From: JANMOK01 sp031415055
GTDB lineage: Bacteria; Pseudomonadota; Alphaproteobacteria; Rhodobacterales; Rhodobacteraceae
Reading direction: 5' to 3'
DNA length: 64,000 nt
Assembly (NCBI GenBank): GCA_031415055.1
Contig: JANOQZ010000035.1
Span: forward strand, 1 to 64,000
Within the stretch, counting starts at the first letter, position 1. Every line of letters begins with the position of its first letter. The notes under the pieces were generated by a model, which ran no database searches, was not told the origin of the DNA, and saw only the letters and a program-made list of their open reading frames with translations. Both the position numbers and the translations under genes were made by a program. Below are positions 50,467 through 59,783 of this stretch, one piece after another.

Positions 50467-51141
50467 ATGACGGAAACAGCGATGCCCAACGGAACTTCTC
50501 GCATTTATTCCGCCGCCGAATGGTGGAGCGATGCCGCAATCCATGCGCTGGGCGTTATCGCCGCGTTGGTTGCGGTGCCTGTGTTGATCACGCTAGCGGC
50601 ATCGTGGTCGGGCGAGGCATCAATTGTCGCTGCGGCCACGGTCTACGGCGCTTGCCTGCTGGCACTTCTCATCGCCTCGGCCATCAACAACATAATCGCC
50701 GCACCAAAGTGGCGCGGAGTGCTGCGAAGGGTAGATCGCGCTGCAATCTACGTCAAAATCGCGGGCACCTATACGCCGCTTGCCGTAATGGCCAGCGGCA
50801 ATTTCGGCTTAATTCTGGCGTCGATCTGGGGCGTGGCGCTGGCGGGCGTTTCGATGGTTGTCGTCAACCCGGATCGCACCAAATGGCTAGCTCTGGCGCT
50901 TTATCTTGGCCTTGGCTGGGCTGGGGTCGTCATCGGTGGACCATTGTTTTCCCAACTTAGCCTCGCCGGTCTTGTGCTGATCGCAATTGGTGGCGGTCTT
51001 TACACGCTAGGTGTGGCATTTTTCCTCTGGCAGCGACTGCCATTTCACAACACGGTTTGGCATTTGATGGTGCTTGCCGCCACGTTTGTATTCTACGCGG
51101 CCATACTGGTCGAACTCGCGGATCGCACCAAACCATTATAG
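50467..51141 (+). CDS. Hemolysin III / PAQR-family membrane protein
   Basis: A 224-residue seven-helix membrane protein. PAQR features are present: AEWWSDAAIHALG near residue 20, GTYTPLAVMA near 100 and the C-terminal PFHNTVWHLMVL with zinc-binding histidines. Despite the name, the bacterial function is unproven. ATG at 50467 is chosen from spacing; the frame is open from 50395, but that extension does not look like protein. The gap before it holds no gene. Confidence 0.87.
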   Translation: MTETAMPNGTSRIYSAAEWWSDAAIHALGVIAALVAVPVLITLAASWSGEASIVAAATVYGACLLALLIASAINNIIAAPKWRGVLRRVDRAAIYVKIAGTYTPLAVMASGNFGLILASIWGVALAGVSMVVVNPDRTKWLALALYLGLGWAGVVIGGPLFSQLSLAGLVLIAIGGGLYTLGVAFFLWQRLPFHNTVWHLMVLAATFVFYAAILVELADRTKPL

Positions 51142-51258
51142 ATTCGGCGGTGTGCCACTTGGCGAGCCGCTACAAGACGGCGCACTGTCGGTTTTCCCCT
51201 TTTGCCCCGGTCAAAAGGCCGGTAACTAGCTGCAACCATTCCATCCGGAGTTTCGTTC

Positions 51259-52020
51259 ATGAAAATCCTCGTCCCCGTCAAAAGGGTGATCGATTATAAC
51301 GTCAAGGTCCGCGTCAGAGCCGATGGTTCTGGCGTCGATTTGGCCAACGTCAAAATGTCGATGAACCCGTTCGACGAGATTGCGGTTGAGGAAGCCATCA
51401 GGCTGAAAGAGGCTGGCAAGGCAGAAGAAATCATCGCGGTGTCGATTGGCGTTCGCCAGTCACAGGAAACGCTGCGAACCGCGCTGGCCATGGGTGCTGA
51501 TCGGGCAATTCTGGTCATCGCGTCAGAGGACGTGCACACCGATATTGAACCTCTTGCCGTGGCTAAGATCTTGGCAGCTATTACCAAAGAAGAGGGCATC
51601 GACCTTGTCCTTTGTGGCAAGCAAGCCATCGATAACGACATGAATGCTACCGGGCAGATGTTGTCGGCGTTGCTCGGCTGGGGTCAGGCGACGTTTGCGT
51701 CAGAAATCAAACTCGACGGCAATTCGGCCAATGTTACCCGCGAAGTTGACGGCGGACTTCAGGTGATCAAGGTCAACCTGCCCGCCATCATAAGTGTCGA
51801 CCTGCGGCTCAACCAGCCGCGTTATGCCAGCTTACCGAACATTATGAAGGCAAAGAAAAAAGATCTCGCCGAAAAGACCCCCGCCGATTACGGCGTCGAT
51901 GTCACGCCGCGCTTGACCATCGTGAAAACCGGGGAACCGGCGACACGGGCGGCAGGTGTCAAAGTCAAAAGCGTCGCCGAATTGGTCGATAAATTGCGCA
52001 ACGAAGCGGGAGTAATCTGA
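51259..52020 (+). CDS. etfB: Electron transfer flavoprotein, beta subunit
   Basis: A 253-residue subunit of the ETF heterodimer, which passes electrons from acyl-CoA and other dehydrogenases to ETF-quinone oxidoreductase. MKILVPVKRVIDYNVKVRV and the AMP-binding segment KQAIDNDMNATGQ are diagnostic, as is PRYASLPNIMKAKKK, the recognition-loop region. It is 1 base upstream of etfA. Confidence 0.96.
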   Translation: MKILVPVKRVIDYNVKVRVRADGSGVDLANVKMSMNPFDEIAVEEAIRLKEAGKAEEIIAVSIGVRQSQETLRTALAMGADRAILVIASEDVHTDIEPLAVAKILAAITKEEGIDLVLCGKQAIDNDMNATGQMLSALLGWGQATFASEIKLDGNSANVTREVDGGLQVIKVNLPAIISVDLRLNQPRYASLPNIMKAKKKDLAEKTPADYGVDVTPRLTIVKTGEPATRAAGVKVKSVAELVDKLRNEAGVI

Positions 52021-52021
52021 C

Positions 52022-52951
52022 ATGGCCGTCCTTCTGCTTGCCGATGTCACCGGCTCCGACCTGCACCTCGATCAAACCGCCAAAGCGGTATCGGCAGTCA
52101 AATCCTTGGGCGAGGTGACGCTGCTTGTTGCCGCCACCGATGCTGCCAAAGCCGGGGCCGAAGCAGCCAAACTGGCTGGTGTCGCAAAGGTCATCACTGC
52201 CAGCGACCCGGCCTATGGCAAGGGATTGGCTGAACCATTGGCGGCGCTGATCCTGTCACTCGCCGAAGGCCGTACCCATATCGCCGCCGCCGCCACCGCG
52301 AACGGCAAGAACGTGCTGCCCCATGTAGCAGCCCTGCTTGATGTCATGGTGATTTCCGACATCACCGGCATTATCGACGCCAACACGTTTGAAAGACCAA
52401 TCTACGCCGGCAACGCCATCCAAACCGTGCGTTCCGCCGAGAAAGTCAAAGTCATCACCATCCGCACCGCCGGTTTTGAGGCCGCGCCCTCAACCGGCTC
52501 GGCCCAAATGGCCAGCATAGAGGCCGCCGCCAACCCCGGCCTTTCGGTCTGGGTTGAAGACCGCGTCCAATCTTCCGACCGCCCCGAACTGACCAGTGCC
52601 AAGATTGTCGTCTCCGGCGGTCGCGGTGTCGGTTCGCAAGAAAGTTTCGCCATCATCGAATCCCTCGCCGACAAGTTGGGCGCAGCAGTAGGTGCTAGCC
52701 GTGCCGCCGTCGATTCAGGCTATGCCCCGAACGACTGGCAAGTCGGCCAGACTGGCAAAGTCGTCGCCCCCGACCTGTACATTGCCGTCGGCATTTCCGG
52801 CGCAATCCAGCATCTGGCGGGCATGAAAGACAGCAAAGTCATCGTCGCCATCAACAAAGACGAGGAAGCACCGATTTTCCAAGTCGCCGATTACGGCTTA
52901 GTTGGCGACCTGTTTACTTTGGTGCCGGAATTGGAAAAAGCACTGGGCTGA
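52022..52951 (+). CDS. etfA: Electron transfer flavoprotein, alpha subunit
   Basis: A 309-residue FAD-binding subunit. The C-terminal FAD domain shows SGGRGVGSQESF at about 200-211, GASRAAVDSGYAPNDWQVGQTGK near 223-245 and YIAVGISGAIQHLAGMKDS near 255-273. It forms the ETF heterodimer with the product of the preceding gene. Confidence 0.96.
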   Translation: MAVLLLADVTGSDLHLDQTAKAVSAVKSLGEVTLLVAATDAAKAGAEAAKLAGVAKVITASDPAYGKGLAEPLAALILSLAEGRTHIAAAATANGKNVLPHVAALLDVMVISDITGIIDANTFERPIYAGNAIQTVRSAEKVKVITIRTAGFEAAPSTGSAQMASIEAAANPGLSVWVEDRVQSSDRPELTSAKIVVSGGRGVGSQESFAIIESLADKLGAAVGASRAAVDSGYAPNDWQVGQTGKVVAPDLYIAVGISGAIQHLAGMKDSKVIVAINKDEEAPIFQVADYGLVGDLFTLVPELEKALG

Positions 52952-53017
52952 CACCTTGCAGAAGGGGCACATGCCCGTTTATTGTGCACTTGCGAACAAT
53001 TCCAGAAAGGCCGTCAT

Positions 53018-53893
53018 ATGAGCATTCAAAGCGTAGGCATCGTCGGTGCCGGCCAAATGGGCAACGGCATCGCCCATGTGTTCGCACTTGCCGGGTTTGA
53101 TGTGGTCATTACCGATGTCTCCGCCACTGTTCTTGCGGCCGCACCCGCCAGTGTCACTGCCGCCTTAGACCGTCGGGTGCAAAAGGGCAAAATCACCCAA
53201 TCCGACCGCGACGCCGCCCTAAACCGGATGAAAACCAGTGCCAATCTTGCCGATATCGGCAAATGCGACCTTATCATCGAAGCCGCAACCGAAAAAGAAT
53301 CGATCAAGAACACTATCTTCGCCGATCTCGCGCCGCACCTTGCCCCGCACACAATCCTGACCTCGAATACTTCATCAATCTCGATCACGCGGCTGGCCTC
53401 GCGCACCGACCGCCCGGAAAAATTCATGGGCTTTCATTTCATGAACCCGGTGCCGATCATGGAACTGGTCGAGCTGATCCGCGGCATCGCCACCAACGAA
53501 GCCACTTTCGCGGCTTTGCAGGAAGTCGTCGATAAACTCGGAAAAACCGCTGCCAGCGCCGAAGATTTCCCCGCCTTCATCGTCAACCGCATCCTGATGC
53601 CGATGATCAACGAGGCGGTCTACACGCTGTATGAAGGCGTCGGCACCGTCGAGGGCATCGACCGCTCGCTCAAACTCGGCGCGCACCACCCGATGGGGCC
53701 GCTCGAACTGGCCGATTTCATTGGGCTCGACACCTGTCTGGCGATAATGAACGTGCTACACGAAGGCTTGGCCGACACCAAATACCGCCCCTGTCCCTTG
53801 CTGGTGAAATACGTCGAAGCCGGTTGGTTGGGTCGCAAAACCCAGCGCGGGTTCTATGATTATCGCGGCGAAACGCCGGTGCCAACAAGGTAA
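53018..53893 (+). CDS. 3-hydroxybutyryl-CoA dehydrogenase
   Basis: A 291-residue NAD(P)-dependent L-3-hydroxyacyl-CoA dehydrogenase. The Rossmann loop GAGQMGNGIAH is at 10-20, the catalytic His is in MGFHFMNPVPIMELVE, and LNRILMPMINEA-like VNRILMPMINEAV and HHPMGPLELADFIGLD follow. It acts in butanoate or poly-hydroxybutyrate metabolism. It lies just downstream of etfBA, as commonly found in this group, and GAAAGG-like AGAAAGG precedes ATG 53018. Confidence 0.92.
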   Translation: MSIQSVGIVGAGQMGNGIAHVFALAGFDVVITDVSATVLAAAPASVTAALDRRVQKGKITQSDRDAALNRMKTSANLADIGKCDLIIEAATEKESIKNTIFADLAPHLAPHTILTSNTSSISITRLASRTDRPEKFMGFHFMNPVPIMELVELIRGIATNEATFAALQEVVDKLGKTAASAEDFPAFIVNRILMPMINEAVYTLYEGVGTVEGIDRSLKLGAHHPMGPLELADFIGLDTCLAIMNVLHEGLADTKYRPCPLLVKYVEAGWLGRKTQRGFYDYRGETPVPTR

Positions 53894-53986
53894 ACGCTTT
53901 AGCGCCGTAGGATATTCCCTCACTTTAAGTTCGCTTGCGCACCAACCAATCCAAGCCCAACGTCGCGTAAGACAAGGGGCTGCTCC

Positions 53987-54556
53987 ATGCGCATTCTCAG
54001 TATCCTCGCCATTCTTATCGCATTTCCAGTCCCTGCCAACGCCGCGCCTTGGGTAATCAACCACGATGCCTCGCAGATTACCTTCAAAGTCGGTTATCTG
54101 AACGGCGCAAAGCTGAACGTCGTGTTCCCCGACTACGAGGCGGTGATCGACTTTGACGCCCGCCACCCCGAAAATGCCTTGGCTCTGATCACCGTACATA
54201 CCGCCAGCGTCGATTCGCGACTTGCGCCCGTAGATTCGCTCATCCGATCCGCCGATTATCTTGATTCAACTGGCTTTCCGACGATCACGTTTGACTTAAG
54301 AGGTCTTAAGAAAACCTCGCTCAGCACTGCCGATCTTGACGGTGAAATCACCGTGCGCGGCATTACGCACTCGATTCATCTCAAAGCGAATGTCTACAAA
54401 TTCGACCCGTTCAACGCCGATCCGACCAATCGCGTGGCCGCATTCGAAATTCTCGGCACGCTTGATCGTGCCGAATTTGGCAGCACCGCCGGTGCGCCAC
54501 AGATTGAAACTTTGCTGCCAATACGCATTCTATTGGAAATTCGTCCAGCGGGTTGA
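53987..54556 (+). CDS. YceI-family periplasmic protein
   Basis: A 189-residue exported lipocalin-like protein. The signal peptide (MRILSILAILIAFPVPANA) is cut near residue 19. The mature part begins WVINHDASQITFKVGYLNG, and PTITFDLRGL and GEITVRGITHSIHL are family landmarks. YceI proteins bind isoprenoid or amide lipids. It is followed directly by a cytochrome b561 gene, the usual pair. Confidence 0.9.
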   Translation: MRILSILAILIAFPVPANAAPWVINHDASQITFKVGYLNGAKLNVVFPDYEAVIDFDARHPENALALITVHTASVDSRLAPVDSLIRSADYLDSTGFPTITFDLRGLKKTSLSTADLDGEITVRGITHSIHLKANVYKFDPFNADPTNRVAAFEILGTLDRAEFGSTAGAPQIETLLPIRILLEIRPAG

Positions 54557-54563
54557 ACCAAAA

Positions 54564-55145
54564 GTGATTCGAAATTCCAAACGCGGCTGGGGTTTTTTCA
54601 GCCGAACATTTCATTGGCTGATGGCATTGCTTATTTTCGGCATGCTGGCGTTAGGTTTTTACATGGTCCGCATCGAAGAGGATTTGGTCAACCAGTATAA
54701 CGAAATCCAATGGCACAAGAGCTTTGGCTTCATCGTTTTCACCCTTGCCTGCCTACGCTTGGCCTGGCGAAAACTGTCGCCCGACCATCCAACTTTGCCT
54801 ATCGAAACACCCGCTTGGCAGGTCAAATCGGCGCGTTACAGCCATATTCTGCTTTATGTGCTGATGTTTGCTTTGCCAATCTCTGGCTGGTTGATGGCCT
54901 CGGCATCACCCTTGAACGATCCGGACGCTTTCCCGTTTCAGATCAAGAACATGGTGTTTGTTTGGTTCGAACTGCCCGACCCGTTCGCCAAAGGCAGTCA
55001 ATTCTTGCGCGATGTTTTGAAGTTCATCCATATGGGCGCGGCTTTGGCACTGGCGGCTGTATTGGCAGTTCACACGTTGGCCGCGTTGAAACATCATTTC
55101 ATTGACGGCGATAACGTGCTGCGCCGAATGTTGATCGGGCGCTAG
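54564..55145 (+). CDS. Cytochrome b561 family protein
   Basis: A 193-residue diheme membrane protein with four helices. Candidate heme histidines lie in RTFHWLMALLIFG, QWHKSFGFIVF, RYSHILLYVLMFA and HTLAALKHHF. The start is probably the GTG at 54564 (VIRNSKRGWGFF), 7 bases after the yceI stop; no strong ribosome-binding site is visible. It may exchange electrons with quinol, possibly to protect a YceI ligand. The stop codon shares CTAG with that of the convergent ptsH gene. Confidence 0.88.
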   Translation: MIRNSKRGWGFFSRTFHWLMALLIFGMLALGFYMVRIEEDLVNQYNEIQWHKSFGFIVFTLACLRLAWRKLSPDHPTLPIETPAWQVKSARYSHILLYVLMFALPISGWLMASASPLNDPDAFPFQIKNMVFVWFELPDPFAKGSQFLRDVLKFIHMGAALALAAVLAVHTLAALKHHFIDGDNVLRRMLIGR

Positions 55146-55414
55146 ACTCCCTCGTCAAACAAACTATCTACCAACCCCTTCAACGCTTCCGCAAGTTCCA
55201 CCTCTTGCCCACCACTTGTCTCAAGCTCAATCGACGTGCCTTTGGCAGCGCCCAACATCATCAATCCCATGATCGAATTGCCCGAAACATCCATGCCATC
55301 GCGCGAAACAACCGCCTTGGCATCAAACTTTTCCACCATTTCGACAAACTTTGCCGACGCCCGCGCGTGCAGGCCTTTTTCGTTTTGTATGTCCAGGGTC
55401 AGTTTAACGGCCAT
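55142..55414 (-). CDS. ptsH: Phosphocarrier protein HPr
   Basis: A 90-residue HPr. The phosphorylated histidine is in KGLHARAS (H16 here, canonical 15). The regulatory serine is in GNSIMGLMML (S47, canonical 46), the target of HPr kinase, which is encoded three genes upstream. It starts in a TGATG overlap with the EIIA stop and is the last gene of the regulatory operon. Confidence 0.96.
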   Translation of the reverse strand: MAVKLTLDIQNEKGLHARASAKFVEMVEKFDAKAVVSRDGMDVSGNSIMGLMMLGAAKGTSIELETSGGQEVELAEALKGLVDSLFDEGV

Positions 55415-55824
55415 CAGGCCCGAGCGGTGGCAAGCACCGGCATAGTATCAGAGCAGTTTATATACTTTCGTCCCGCGTCCATCGCACTGCTCACCGCCTC
55501 ACGCAAAGGCATTCGGCGGGCTTTGGCCAATTTGATCAGCATCGGCAAATTCGCCCCGTACACGACCATCGTCTCAACCCGACCACAGGCTGCCATCGCC
55601 AAATTCGACGGGGTGCCCCCAAATATGTCGGTCACAACAACGACGCCGTGCCCGGTATCGACTGTCTCAATAGCGTCACGAATTTCGTCTAGTTTCTCGG
55701 CACGAACATCGTCGGCCTCAATAGAAACGGACATGGTGCCCGGGTGTTTCCCGACCACATGTTCCAAAGCCAACAGATACTCTCGCGCCAGCCCCCCGTG
55801 GGCGACGACCACAATACCGATCAA
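55414..55824 (-). CDS. PTS EIIA component, mannose type
   Basis: A 136-residue EIIA(Man)-like protein. The phosphorylated His is H9 in VVVAHGGLA; VVVVTDIFGGTPSNLAM is the second signature. It starts with TTG in a TTGA overlap with the rapZ stop. The frame is open further upstream, but those residues are antisense-like and overlap rapZ. No EIIB or EIIC gene is present, so it is probably a regulatory phospho-acceptor of HPr rather than a sugar transporter part. Confidence 0.92.
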   Translation of the reverse strand: MIGIVVVAHGGLAREYLLALEHVVGKHPGTMSVSIEADDVRAEKLDEIRDAIETVDTGHGVVVVTDIFGGTPSNLAMAACGRVETMVVYGANLPMLIKLAKARRMPLREAVSSAMDAGRKYINCSDTMPVLATARA

Positions 55825-56735
55825 ACCTTTTTCATCCCCTTTAAGGAACTGTCCGTTGTCTGCAAACGTTCCAATTCGCGGTGGCGAATAGATACCTGCC
55901 ATTCTGCTTGCGCAAGACGATTCGCCAATTCTTCCGCAACACAAACCGAACGGTGTTGCCCGCCGGTACATCCAAGTCCGATAGAGAAGTAAGATTTCCC
56001 TTCCGCTTTGTAAGCGGGCAGTAGCAAAGACGTGAAGTCCACCAGTTTGGCAAAGAACGCAGCATAGATCGGGTCTGCTTTCACAAAAGACGCCACCTCG
56101 GCGGACTGGCCAGTTTTTCCGCGCAAATCACTGTCCCAAAATGGGTTTCTCAGGAAACGACAGTCGATCACCATATCCAGCCCGTGCGGAGTGCCGCGCT
56201 TATAAGAAAATGACTGAATCGAAATCGACAATGCCGTTAAAGTTTCCTTACTGAAAATCTGCGTCAACTCAGCCCGCAATTCATGCGGCGTAATGTCGGA
56301 TGTATCAATCAACACGTCCGCCCGGTTTCGGACGGGCAAAAGCAACTCCAACTCTTTGGAAATGCCTGCCAATGGTGTGTCGTTCGGTGCAAGTGGATGC
56401 CGACGACGGGTTTCGTTATAGCGGTTCAACAAAGTGTCAGCGCGACAATCAATGAATAAGAGCGTTGGGTTGAAAGCCACATCGTGCTTCAACTTTTCCA
56501 GTGTTTTTAGCAGCCTTGCCGCCGAAAAATCTCGCGTTCGGGCGTCAACGCCAACAACGACGGGGTGATGCAAGGGTTCGCCGGTAAACAAACGCGGCAA
56601 CAGTGACAATGGCAGATTGTCGATCGCTTCAAACCCCAAATCTTCCAGTACGTGGATCGCAGTTTTCTTACCGGCCCCAGATGGACCGGTAACTAGAACT
56701 ACGTCTTGCTGTAGCGTTGGTTTGAAATCTTTCAC
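55821..56735 (-). CDS. rapZ: RNase adapter RapZ (YvcJ family)
   Basis: A 304-residue P-loop protein. Walker A GPSGAGKKT is at 17-25, Walker-B-like LLFIDCRADTLLNRY lies near 92-106 and the C-terminal domain has DLRGKTGQSAEV and GLGCTGGQHRSV. In enterobacteria it controls GlmZ and GlmS, and in other bacteria it binds nucleotides. In alphaproteobacteria it is regularly in the PTS operon. It overlaps its neighbours on both sides by four bases. Confidence 0.93.
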   Translation of the reverse strand: MKDFKPTLQQDVVLVTGPSGAGKKTAIHVLEDLGFEAIDNLPLSLLPRLFTGEPLHHPVVVGVDARTRDFSAARLLKTLEKLKHDVAFNPTLLFIDCRADTLLNRYNETRRRHPLAPNDTPLAGISKELELLLPVRNRADVLIDTSDITPHELRAELTQIFSKETLTALSISIQSFSYKRGTPHGLDMVIDCRFLRNPFWDSDLRGKTGQSAEVASFVKADPIYAAFFAKLVDFTSLLLPAYKAEGKSYFSIGLGCTGGQHRSVCVAEELANRLAQAEWQVSIRHRELERLQTTDSSLKGMKKV

Positions 56736-57157
56736 TTTTCTGTCCGCGCAAGTTTAACGATCAGCGCTGATGCCAGATTTGGCACGTCTTTGCCAAAAAT
56801 CAACGGCAAGTCCAAGCTAAGCAGCGCATATTTTTGCGCATCGGGCATGCGGGCACCGGCCGCCTGATCCAAATCGACGACCAAAACGATCGGTACATCA
56901 TACCGGAAAACTGTTGATAAAATGCCAATGCCGCGCGCCTCGATCAGGCCTTGCAGATTTTCCGGTGGGCGGGCCAAAACCAAATCGCCAGCGCGCTGCA
57001 ATCGAACGCCATCATCCGCGACCAAGACCGCACCCAGCGCAATCATTTGCAACGCCAGCCCCGATTTGCCGCTGCCCGATTGTCCAAAGATCAGAACCGC
57101 ACGCTCGCCTAACGCCACGCAACTTCCGTACACCAGCACGGAATTGACCTGCGTCAC
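56732..57157 (-). CDS. hprK: HPr kinase/phosphorylase, short form
   Basis: A 141-residue protein containing only the C-terminal catalytic domain of HprK. The Walker A motif FGQSGSGKSGLA is at about 24-35 and the HprK signature LQGLIEARGIGIL near 68-80. Firmicute HprK has about 310 residues with an N-terminal domain that is absent here, as is usual in alphaproteobacteria. It phosphorylates HPr on the conserved serine. Four-base overlaps join it to chvG and rapZ. Confidence 0.93.
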   Translation of the reverse strand: MTQVNSVLVYGSCVALGERAVLIFGQSGSGKSGLALQMIALGAVLVADDGVRLQRAGDLVLARPPENLQGLIEARGIGILSTVFRYDVPIVLVVDLDQAAGARMPDAQKYALLSLDLPLIFGKDVPNLASALIVKLARTEK

Positions 57158-58887
57158 ACCGGCAGCTCCACCACGAACCGAGCACCAAGTCGTGGAAAAC
57201 CGCCCCCCGTTCCAGCCGCTTGGGCGCGAATATTTTCGGCCCAGATCTCGCCGTCATGCGCCTCGATGATCTGTTTTGAAATCGCCAAGCCAAGGCCGGA
57301 ATGGTTGCCAAATTCTTGTCCGGGGCGTTCCGAATAGAACCGGCTGAATACGTCTTTCAAGTTTTCGTCGGGAATGCCGGGGCCGTTATCCTCTACCGAA
57401 ATCCGCACCTTTTTACCGGATTCGATGCCCGCAGCCCTGACCGTGACCACGCCACCTTCTGGCGGCAAAAATGAAACGGCATTTGATATGAAATTGACAA
57501 ACACTTGTGCCAACCGCCCTTCCAGCCCCTTCATTTTGAAGGTTTCACCGTCTGGCAAAGTATGCACGAGTTTACCGCCCTTATCTTCGGCAGCATGGGA
57601 ATTGAACTCAACCAAATTGCGTAAAAGATAGAACAGATCAAACTCTTCCATCTCGTCGCGCACCAATTCACGATCCAGACGCGAGGCGTTGGAAATGTCG
57701 GTGACCAGACGGTCCAGCCGACGCACGTCCTTCTGGATCACTGCCATCAGCTTTTTGCGGTCGTCGTCACCCTTCGCATAACCCAATGTTTCCACAGCTG
57801 ATCGCAGCGATGTCAGGGGGTTCTTGATCTCATGCGCCACATCGGCGGCGAAAGATTCATTCGCCTCAATTCGATCAAACAATGCCGCCGTCATGCTGCG
57901 CATCGCACCGGAAAGATAGCCAATTTCATCGGGTCGCGCCGTCATATCGGGTATCTTGATCCGCTCCGGGTTCAAGCGCCGAGATGAGGTCGTCGCCCCG
58001 CCTTTTTCGGCCGCTTCCGCCAAATCGCGCAACGGTTTGGCAATGGTGTTTGCCAAAACCACCGACAAGGCGATGGAACTGAGTAAAGCCAAAACGAACA
58101 CCCGCAAAATCTGCTCGCGCTCGCCGCGGACAATGGCGTCAATCTCACCGCCCGGCGTTGACAGAACCAATGCCCCCAAAGTCGCTCCCGAGGCCATAAC
58201 CGGCACCGCAACCGATACCAGCAACTGCCCGTCTGAATTGCTTTTGCGAACCTTGGTCACCATACCGCTGGCGACGGTTTCCATTGCGGGCACATTGGAA
58301 AATTCCGAACTTAGAACGCGGGTTGATTCGTCGGAATTGTCGCTGAACAACCTTTCGCTGCGCACCCAGATTTCGTTTAGAATCTCGGTCATCGCCGTAG
58401 GTCGTTGCGGCACGACCAAAGCTTCGGGTGGCGCGGCGACCTCCTGCTCGGGGCGCAAAAAGCTGGTGTCGGTCAGTAACGCCCCTGTGGCGTCAAACAA
58501 TTGGGCGCGTGCCGAGGCAAGGCTGGTCATCTCAATGACGGCATCAATCGCTTCGGCTGGTATGCTGGTAGCTTGGCCGTTTTCGGCAATCCGCGTTATT
58601 GCCGTGGCAATCATCTTGCCCTGCGCTTCCAACGATTGCTCGCGCAGGGTAATCAAACCGTCTTCAAACTGGTTGAGATATAAAATCCCACCAACCAAAA
58701 GGCCCAAGGCCACCAGATTGAACGTAACAATCTTGCGCGCCAAAGGCGAACGATGGCCAAACGATTTACCACCGTTACGCCACCACGGCGTTTCGTCGGA
58801 CGTATCCTCCGACCAACCGTCGCCCAAAACGATGCCCGCATCGAACTTTTTTGCACGACCTGGCGGTGTCGACAGGTCGATTGTCAC
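57154..58887 (-). CDS. chvG: Sensor histidine kinase ChvG
   Basis: A 577-residue membrane histidine kinase. Helix 1 is at about 51-71 and helix 2 at about 259-282, enclosing a large periplasmic sensor domain. HAMP (about 282-335) and a dimerisation box with H352 (FAADVAHEIKNPLTSLRSA) follow. The ATPase region shows NFISNAV, DNGPGIP and HSGLGLAISKQI. ChvG/ChvI (ExoS) respond to acid or host signals and control envelope functions. It is 3 bases after chvI. Confidence 0.92.
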   Translation of the reverse strand: MTIDLSTPPGRAKKFDAGIVLGDGWSEDTSDETPWWRNGGKSFGHRSPLARKIVTFNLVALGLLVGGILYLNQFEDGLITLREQSLEAQGKMIATAITRIAENGQATSIPAEAIDAVIEMTSLASARAQLFDATGALLTDTSFLRPEQEVAAPPEALVVPQRPTAMTEILNEIWVRSERLFSDNSDESTRVLSSEFSNVPAMETVASGMVTKVRKSNSDGQLLVSVAVPVMASGATLGALVLSTPGGEIDAIVRGEREQILRVFVLALLSSIALSVVLANTIAKPLRDLAEAAEKGGATTSSRRLNPERIKIPDMTARPDEIGYLSGAMRSMTAALFDRIEANESFAADVAHEIKNPLTSLRSAVETLGYAKGDDDRKKLMAVIQKDVRRLDRLVTDISNASRLDRELVRDEMEEFDLFYLLRNLVEFNSHAAEDKGGKLVHTLPDGETFKMKGLEGRLAQVFVNFISNAVSFLPPEGGVVTVRAAGIESGKKVRISVEDNGPGIPDENLKDVFSRFYSERPGQEFGNHSGLGLAISKQIIEAHDGEIWAENIRAQAAGTGGGFPRLGARFVVELPV

Positions 58888-58890
58888 GAT

Positions 58891-59589
58891 TTAAGCCTCG
58901 TTGTAGCGGTATCCGATGCCATACAAGGTCTCAATGGACGAGAACTCCTCATCATGCACACGGAATTTCTTTCGCACACGCTTGATGTGCGAATCGATGG
59001 TTCGGTCATCCACATAGACCTGATCGTCATAAGCCACATCCATTAGCTGATCCCGGCTTTTCACCACACCCGGTCGGGTGGCAAGCGCCTGAAGAATCAG
59101 GAATTCAGTCACAGTCAAAGTAACATTGTCGCCCTTCCAGGTCACAATGTGGCGCAGCTGATCCATGATCAGATTGCCGCGTGTCATAATCACATCTGCG
59201 TCGTCGGCTGAGGGTCCGGCAGCAATGGCGTCACGGCGACGCAAAATCGCGCGAATGCGTTCCACTAGCAGCCGCTGCGAAAATGGTTTGCGCACATAGT
59301 CGTCCGCACCCATCCGCAAGCCAAGAACTTCGTCGATCTCCTCGTCCTTCGAGGTCAGGAAGATAACCGGAACATCCGATTTCTGCCTTAGCCTGCGCAG
59401 CAATTCCATCCCATCCATTCGCGGCATTTTTATGTCGAGAACTGCAAGGTCCGGCGGATTGTCGGTCAGGCCAATCAATCCCGCCGCACCATCATTGAAG
59501 GAAACCACCGTAAAACCTTCGGCCTCCAACGTCATCGTGACCGAGGTGAGAATGTTTCTGTCGTCGTCAACCAGCGCGATTACAGCCAT
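58891..59589 (-). CDS. chvI: Response regulator ChvI
   Basis: A 232-residue OmpR-family regulator. The phospho-acceptor is D52 in LDIKMPRMDG, with DDD at 8-10, T80ish in FLTSKD and K102ish in RKPFSQ. The C-terminal winged helix includes LTVTEFLILQALATRPG and DDRTIDSHIKRVRKKF. It is the first gene of the operon and is divergent from pckA, 194 bases away, so it may control pckA. Confidence 0.94.
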   Translation of the reverse strand: MAVIALVDDDRNILTSVTMTLEAEGFTVVSFNDGAAGLIGLTDNPPDLAVLDIKMPRMDGMELLRRLRQKSDVPVIFLTSKDEEIDEVLGLRMGADDYVRKPFSQRLLVERIRAILRRRDAIAAGPSADDADVIMTRGNLIMDQLRHIVTWKGDNVTLTVTEFLILQALATRPGVVKSRDQLMDVAYDDQVYVDDRTIDSHIKRVRKKFRVHDEEFSSIETLYGIGYRYNEA

Positions 59590-59783
59590 TATTTGCCCTG
59601 CCCTGCAATTTTCCAGCGTTTTACGCCTTTTGATTGCGATTCAAACAGATAAAGCCAATTCGGGCAATGTTTATCATTGGGCAGTGAGTCCAAAATGACG
59701 CATGTGATGTCAGCGCAACCAACCTGTTTTGCTTGGCTGTGGTCTGTTACCCTAGCGTGAAGTCATGAAATCCAGAGGCAAGC

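Noticed and set aside
55825..55971. N-terminal extension of the EIIA protein upstream of the TTG start
   Set aside because: It overlaps rapZ in another frame and does not resemble EIIA; the TTG start gives the correct family N-terminus.
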